This document shows, one piece after another, positions 21,082-22,040 of a stretch of DNA of 22,040 bases (its first letter is position 1; the number at the start of each line of letters is the position of its first letter). The translations under genes were made by a program, and so were the position numbers. This DNA is from Gaiellasilicea sp035575835 (lineage in GTDB: Bacteria; Actinomycetota; Thermoleophilia; Gaiellales; Gaiellaceae): assembly GCA_035575835.1 (NCBI GenBank), contig DATLXM010000174.1, positions 1 through 22,040 on the forward strand, read 5' to 3'. Below the pieces are notes generated by a model. That model saw nothing but the letters and a program-made list of their open reading frames with translations. It searched no databases and was not told the DNA's origin.

Positions 21082-22031
21082 CTGCGAGCGGCTCGCCGGG
21101 AGGCGTTCCGAACGGCGGAGATCGCGAGCTTGACCCCGATGCCCGCATAGACCACCCCGTTCAGGAGCGGGTTTCGCCCGCCGGCGTAGTGCGCCCGGTA
21201 GAAGCGAGCCATTCCATAGTGGAAGGCGGCGTTCAGCCGCAGACCCCGGATCGCACCGCTCGAGCCTGCCTTGGCGTGCATGGCCGTCACACTCGGCTCG
21301 TACCAGGTCGTCCAGCCGGCCTTCGCGAATCGGTAGCAGAGGTCGAGGTCCTCCATGTACATCCAGTACCCCTCATCGAAGAGTCCGACCTCGTCCAGTG
21401 CCTGTCGTCGGATCAGCATGAAGGCTCCGTTGACAGCATCCACAGGGCCTGATTCGACCTCGAGCGCGCGGTACTGAGAGAGCGCGCCTGCCGTGGTCGT
21501 GCGTCGCCCCAGGCCGGAGAAGTGGCCAAGCGCTCCTACGATCGTGGGGAACGCGCGTCGGGCGGCGTGATCGAGTGATCCGTCCTCCTGCTCCAGCCGG
21601 CAACCGCAGATGCCGATCTCACGCCGCTCCTCCATCAGCTCGAGAAGCCGGTCGAGCGTTCCGGGTCGAAGCTCAGTGTCGGGGTTCAGCGCAAGCACGT
21701 ACGGAGCGACGCCGCGGCGAATCCCCAGGTTCGTCCCGGCAGAAAAGCCGAGGTTGCGATCTGACGCGACGAGATCGACCTCGGGGAACTCTGCGCGAAC
21801 GAGCGCCGCAGAACCGTCAAGGGAGGCGTTGTCGATGACGTGGATCTGGACGGGGCCGATGGGCGGAGCCGCCTGTAGCGAGCGGAGGCAGCGCCTGAGA
21901 AGTGGCGCGCACTCGTACGACACGATCACGACGTCCAGCCCCGGTATCGAGAGGCCATCTGTCCCGATCGGGCGAGAGTGTCTGGTACTTTCCGGTCTAT
22001 CAGCGGGCGAAGCGGCGCTGCTCATCGTCAT
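21078..22031 (-). CDS. GT2 glycosyltransferase (rhamnosyltransferase-like), start near the window edge
   Basis: About 317 residues. After a Ser/Pro/Arg-rich leader (about 30 residues) comes LDVVIVSYECAPLLRRCLRS, then VIDNASLDGSAALV, DRNLGFSAGTNLGIRR, ALNPDTELRPGTLDRLLEL, VNGAFMLIRRQALDEVGLFD and YMEDLDLCYRFAKAGW, the standard order for WbbL-like GT2 enzymes with a divalent-metal GT-A fold. It should add one sugar to the lipid-linked repeat unit made by the neighbouring enzymes. ATG 22031 is taken as start; ATG 22025 and TTG 22034 are close alternatives. The frame is open to the right edge, so a longer N-terminus cannot be excluded. It overlaps the downstream GT4 gene by four bases. Confidence 0.87.
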   Translation of the reverse strand: MTMSSAASPADRPESTRHSRPIGTDGLSIPGLDVVIVSYECAPLLRRCLRSLQAAPPIGPVQIHVIDNASLDGSAALVRAEFPEVDLVASDRNLGFSAGTNLGIRRGVAPYVLALNPDTELRPGTLDRLLELMEERREIGICGCRLEQEDGSLDHAARRAFPTIVGALGHFSGLGRRTTTAGALSQYRALEVESGPVDAVNGAFMLIRRQALDEVGLFDEGYWMYMEDLDLCYRFAKAGWTTWYEPSVTAMHAKAGSSGAIRGLRLNAAFHYGMARFYRAHYAGGRNPLLNGVVYAGIGVKLAISAVRNASRRAARR

Positions 22032-22040
22032 CAATCGTAT

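Overview
The window is GC-rich throughout, with G or C in most third codon positions, frequent GTG/TTG starts and genes packed with 4-base start/stop overlaps. Together with the protein styles (EmrB-like MFS, DUF402, DUF1611, an undecaprenyl-phosphate sugar transferase with four N-terminal membrane segments), this suggests an actinobacterial chromosome, perhaps of the Thermoleophilia type. That assignment is inference from style, not from a marker gene.

Left region (1-3365): a small integrated element with a broken gene on each side. The left edge holds the 5' end of a secreted-protein gene (minus strand), then the C-terminal remnant of a DUF1611/DgcN-like gene (minus). The element (about 370-2760) carries a helix-turn-helix gene, a coupled 55-residue ORF and a large serine recombinase. 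To its right lies the C-terminal third of an MFS efflux pump (plus). The two broken genes point away from each other and both lack their 5' parts, as if the element had replaced the middle of a divergent gene pair. A 15-bp-stem palindrome separates the MFS remnant from a convergent DUF402 gene.

Middle region (3369-11953): a divergent DUF402 gene, then a seven-gene plus-strand operon: ArnC/GtrB-like GT2 with two C-terminal membrane helices, 4,6-dehydratase-like SDR, ATP-grasp ligase, DegT/ArnB-like aminotransferase, UPF0104/AglD-like membrane protein, a second GT2, and a large GT-C-like membrane protein. The logic resembles the Gram-negative Arn pathway: make a 4-amino sugar, N-modify it, load it on undecaprenyl phosphate, flip it, and transfer it outside. 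An ATP-grasp enzyme sits where Arn uses a formyltransferase. This is the best candidate for an undescribed system here.

Right region (12058-22031): a lipid-linked polysaccharide locus. It holds a GT4 enzyme with an internal 339-bp in-frame tandem duplication, an O-antigen polymerase/ligase-like protein, another GT4 that appears to start at CTG, a divergent pair (membrane-anchored stalk protein and a second polymerase/ligase-like protein with a TPR-like tail), a polyprenyl-phosphate sugar-1-phosphate transferase, and a minus-strand GT2-GT4 pair. The sugar transferase would start a repeat unit on undecaprenyl phosphate, the GT2/GT4 enzymes extend it, and the two ligase-like proteins polymerise it or transfer it. 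No Wzx flippase, Wzz or export ATPase is visible, so the locus probably continues to the right.

No rRNA, tRNA or CRISPR array was found.
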